Shown: piece by piece, positions 5,754 to 6,623 of the stretch
Position numbering within the stretch: the first letter of the stretch is position 1
Layout: each line of letters starts with the position of its first letter
DNA from: an uncultured Eubacterium sp.
Lineage (GTDB): Bacteria; Bacillota; Clostridia; Lachnospirales; Lachnospiraceae
Direction of reading: 5' to 3'
DNA: 6,623 nucleotides
Assembly (NCBI GenBank): GCA_900552795.1
Contig: USBB01000055.1
Location: 1-6,623 of the forward strand
Translations under genes and position numbers: made by a program
Notes under the pieces: model-generated
Seen by the model: only the letters and a program-made list of their open reading frames with translations
Told to the model about the DNA's origin: nothing
Database searches by the model: none

Positions 5754-6623
5754 TTAGATTAGTTCAAAATGCTTCAACGCGTCCTTTATAGCTTCCACTT
5801 TCTCTGGTGTCGGATGTTTCCTCGGCTGCTTTAATTCTTCCACCGCATTAGGGGCATCATACATCGGCAAGCCTAAATCCCGCTTTACTTCTGCGATGTA
5901 TGCGGTATGTACTTTGAAGCCGTACTTTGAAGCCGTACTTTGAAGCCGTATTTTGCTTCTATGTACTCCTTAATCCTCTTATAGGTCACTCGCTCTTTCG
6001 GCTTGTACGCTTCGGCTCTCTTGGCAATATTATCAAGCGGCACTTTGCCCTCCCCCTCGCCAAACTCGACTTTTACGTTGATTACGCTATCAGTTTTTTG
6101 TGGGAAAGCATTACTACCGTTTCATTTTGTGTATCATTGTCCAAACTTAGTGTAAACTCTTTTTCTATAATCGGCAACTTAAATTCTATAGATTTCAGCC
6201 ACTGACCATTCTCTTTGCGTTCTTCGTAAATCTGCACATTATCCACTAACTGCGACAGGAACTCCCGTTTCTCTGCTTCGTTCATTTGAGCATACAATTT
6301 ATCAAAGAACACGAGTGCCTTGTAAATGTTATCACCTGTAATCTTATCTGCCAGCAGAGAACGTTTCTTAGCCTTTGCAGATACCAGCAGTTCCTCTGCA
6401 TCATCTATTTTATCATAAGTCTTGTACAAATGGTTCTCTAAATCTATTTTTCTTCGCTGATAATGCTTATCCTCATAATCAAGAGAATCCATATCTGATA
6501 AAATAGTATCTTTATTATGATATAGCTTTCTTAATTGTATTTTATAATTTTCTATTTCCTGATCTAATGCACTAGTATCTACTTCCATATTTATTTTGTT
6601 GCGGATTAAATCCGAAAATTTAG
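5754..6623 (-). pseudogene. Large serine recombinase, C-terminal part, with two frame breaks
   Basis: The reading frame is open at 6623, so the 5' end lies outside the window. It encodes K-F-S-D-L-I-R-N-K-I-N and a long coiled coil, then EERKENGQWLKSIEFKLPII and ETVVMLSHKK, the usual tail of clostridial large serine recombinases. The frame then stops at 6082-6084. One added base near 6093 would give SHKKPDSVINVKVEF and continue to KERVTYKRIKEYIEAKYGFK. A 13-base unit present three times (5909-5950) then shifts the frame again; its single-copy form would read KYGFKVHTAYIAEVKRDLGL and on to KHFELI and stop at 5754-5756. The catalytic N-terminal domain (Ser nucleophile) is not in view. These enzymes move integrative elements by site-specific recombination. 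The C-terminal damage suggests a fixed element, although loss of only the far C-terminal tail might be tolerated. The ATG at 6586 is internal. Confidence 0.85.
5909..5950. repeat. 13-bp unit tandemly repeated three times
   Basis: GTACTTTGAAGCC is present three times without a mismatch (5909-5921, 5922-5934, 5935-5947), followed by GTA, the start of a fourth copy. It lies within the recombinase C-terminal coding region, where a single copy gives the expected KYGFKVHTAY reading. The two extra copies add 26 bases and lead to a stop at 5885-5887. Replication slippage is the likely origin; an assembly error is possible but less likely. Confidence 0.9.

Noticed and set aside
5909..5950. CRISPR array
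   Set aside because: The 13-bp units are directly adjacent with no spacers and lie inside a coding region.
5754..6081. Tail of an RlmD-like rRNA methyltransferase
   Set aside because: Similar Tyr/Lys-rich tails came to mind, but the same protein continues upstream into the coiled coil and NGQWLKSIEF block of large serine recombinases, which settles the family.
5927..6205. Plus-strand open frame of 92 codons
   Set aside because: It is antisense to the recombinase remnant, whose minus-strand reading matches a known family; the plus-strand frame starts inside the 13-bp repeats and has no ribosome binding site.

Overview
The window is AT-rich, has strong GAGGAGG-type ribosome binding sites, and reads almost entirely from the minus strand. 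The serine-recombinase remnant at its right end is of the type common in gut Clostridia. I infer an accessory, mobile-element-derived defence island in a Clostridia genome (Lachnospiraceae or Oscillospiraceae-like). This is inference; no 16S or other marker gene is present.

Layout in the direction of transcription, right to left. (1) 6623-5754: C-terminal part of a large serine recombinase, open at the window edge. It is broken by an apparent one-base deletion near 6093 and by a 13-bp unit present three times at 5909-5950. A hairpin at 5699-5733 follows it and folds best as a minus-strand transcript. (2) 5577-3586: a two-gene Pycsar-type anti-phage operon. A class III nucleotide cyclase (PycC-like) is followed after 3 bases by a small three-helix membrane protein (PycTM-like, DUF5706 family). 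A candidate promoter lies at about 5650 and a GC-rich 11-bp hairpin plus TTTT at 3514-3540 probably terminates the operon. (3) 3439-851: a second tightly spaced pair with its own -10-like box. The first protein has an N-terminal zinc ribbon, an RNxxxH (RX4H, HEPN-RNase-like) motif and a C-terminal SEC-C zinc motif. The second is an internally duplicated HEPN-like helical protein. I know of no named system with this pair; it is the best candidate here for an undescribed defence module. (4) 849-110: a truncated, frameshifted TPR-like gene whose remaining codons start at the stop codon of the duplicated protein. This may mark the edge of the inserted island. (5) 1-64: a nested palindrome overlapping an AAGGAGG sequence that probably serves a gene starting just outside the left edge.

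Expected working of the known part: on infection the cyclase makes a cyclic nucleotide, probably cCMP or cUMP, which activates the membrane protein to damage the inner membrane and stop phage growth. The SEC-C/HEPN pair may act independently, possibly through RNA cleavage. Its own promoter and the terminator before it suggest a separate transcription unit.
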